A stretch of DNA of 14,385 nucleotides from a bacterium (GTDB lineage: Bacteria > Desulfobacterota > S145-22). The notes beneath the pieces were generated by a model. That model was given only the letters and a program-made list of their open reading frames with translations. It had not been told where the DNA came from and made no database searches. Position 1 is the stretch's first letter. Every line of letters starts with the position of its first letter. A program made the translations under genes and the position numbers. The stretch is taken from positions 1 through 14,385 of the forward strand of contig JALTEW010000516.1 of the NCBI GenBank assembly GCA_027073795.1, read 5' to 3'. Shown one piece after another: positions 13,952-14,385 of the stretch.

Positions 13952-14385
13952 ATGATGCACTTTCATGAAGAAGGCAATGAAATTAAAGTTTCCGTCATCA
14001 TCCCCATGTATAACGAGGAGGAGAATGCACCTGCTACGATAAAAACGGTCGACGAATCACTGAGTGAGTTGGAGTGTTCTTACGAAATTATCCCTGTTAA
14101 CGATGGCAGCAGTGACCATACCTTGGAGGTCCTGAGGGAAATTTCGCGAAAAAACAAAAACGTTCATGTAGTTTCTTACCCTGTGAACCGAGGAAGGGGA
14201 ATGGCCCTGCGGGCAGGTTTCAATCATGCAAGGGGGGCTTTTCTAATTACAATGGATGCCGACTTGAGTTATTCCCCTAAGTATATCAAAGACATGGTTC
14301 ATATTCTCGAGGGTCATGAGGCGGATATTGTTGTGGCTTCTCCCTATATGCCGGGAGGAAAATTAAGGAATGTTTCGTTCAGGCG
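13952..14385 (+). CDS. Family 2 glycosyltransferase, DPM1-like (3' truncated)
   Basis: A cytoplasmic-face GT-A enzyme; relatives transfer a hexose from a nucleotide-sugar to a polyprenyl phosphate. The frame is open to the window end (about 144 codons seen). It shows K12-V-S-V-I-I-P-M-Y-N-E-E-E-N, the usual N-terminus; V-N-D-G-S-S-D (54-60); the R-G-R-G-M-A-L-R-A-G-F block; the metal/nucleotide site M-D-A-D-L-S-Y-S-P; and S-P-Y-M-P-G-G-K-L-R-N, resembling the S-R-Y-x-P-G-G segment of dolichyl-phosphate mannose synthase-like enzymes. GGAGGAAG ends at 13950. Two consecutive ATGs (13952 and 13955) follow, and the second has the better spacing. Whether membrane helices follow the catalytic domain cannot be seen. 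The link to the upstream GT-C gene is inference from order and chemistry. Confidence 0.92.
   Translation, partial: MMHFHEEGNEIKVSVIIPMYNEEENAPATIKTVDESLSELECSYEIIPVNDGSSDHTLEVLREISRKNKNVHVVSYPVNRGRGMALRAGFNHARGAFLITMDADLSYSPKYIKDMVHILEGHEADIVVASPYMPGGKLRNVSFR

Overview
The window looks like ordinary chromosomal DNA of a Gram-negative (diderm) bacterium. It holds nine protein-coding genes, two of them cut by the window edges. A periplasm-spanning TonB/ExbB/ExbD energy module implies an outer membrane. The redox repressor Rex, together with the general gene style, would suit an anaerobic or facultative lineage such as a Desulfobacterota (deltaproteobacterial) relative. That taxonomic guess is inference, because no rRNA or other marker is visible. 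Gene density is high and no gene-free stretch exceeds 300 bases.

Layout. (1) Bases 1-2537, plus strand: the C-terminal half of a major facilitator transporter, followed 3 bp later by a divergent adenine-deaminase-family amidohydrolase, probably a transport/salvage pair. (2) Bases 2538-2701: a short convergent gap with three hairpins. The last two resemble domains V and VI, the 3' end, of a decayed group II intron with no intron-encoded protein. (3) Bases 2702-6242, minus strand: the disaggregase ClpB, with candidate housekeeping and heat-shock promoters, and the 16S rRNA dimethyltransferase RsmA upstream of it. (4) Bases 6348-11336, plus strand: a tight four-gene cassette of a 1008-residue exported TPR protein, ExbB/TolQ, ExbD/TolR and a TonB-like protein. 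(5) Bases 11352-12023, minus strand: Rex, with a good sigma70 promoter whose start point is covered by a Rex-operator-like palindrome. (6) Bases 12142-14385, plus strand: a polytopic GT-C-like glycosyltransferase with C-terminal TPRs (TMTC / protein O-mannosyltransferase-like), then the start of a DPM1-like GT2 glycosyltransferase.

How the genes fit together. The most system-like block is the TPR-ExbB-ExbD-TonB cassette. The inner-membrane ExbBD proton channel would drive the TonB-like protein, and the large periplasmic TPR scaffold is the likely dedicated partner; it carries two TonB-box-like strands just after its signal sequence. The GT2/GT-C pair forms a plausible two-step route: the GT2 enzyme makes polyprenyl-phosphate-sugar and the GT-C enzyme transfers that sugar on the periplasmic side. 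ClpB and RsmA are housekeeping genes. Rex probably represses itself in response to NADH and shares a back-to-back promoter region with the GT-C gene.
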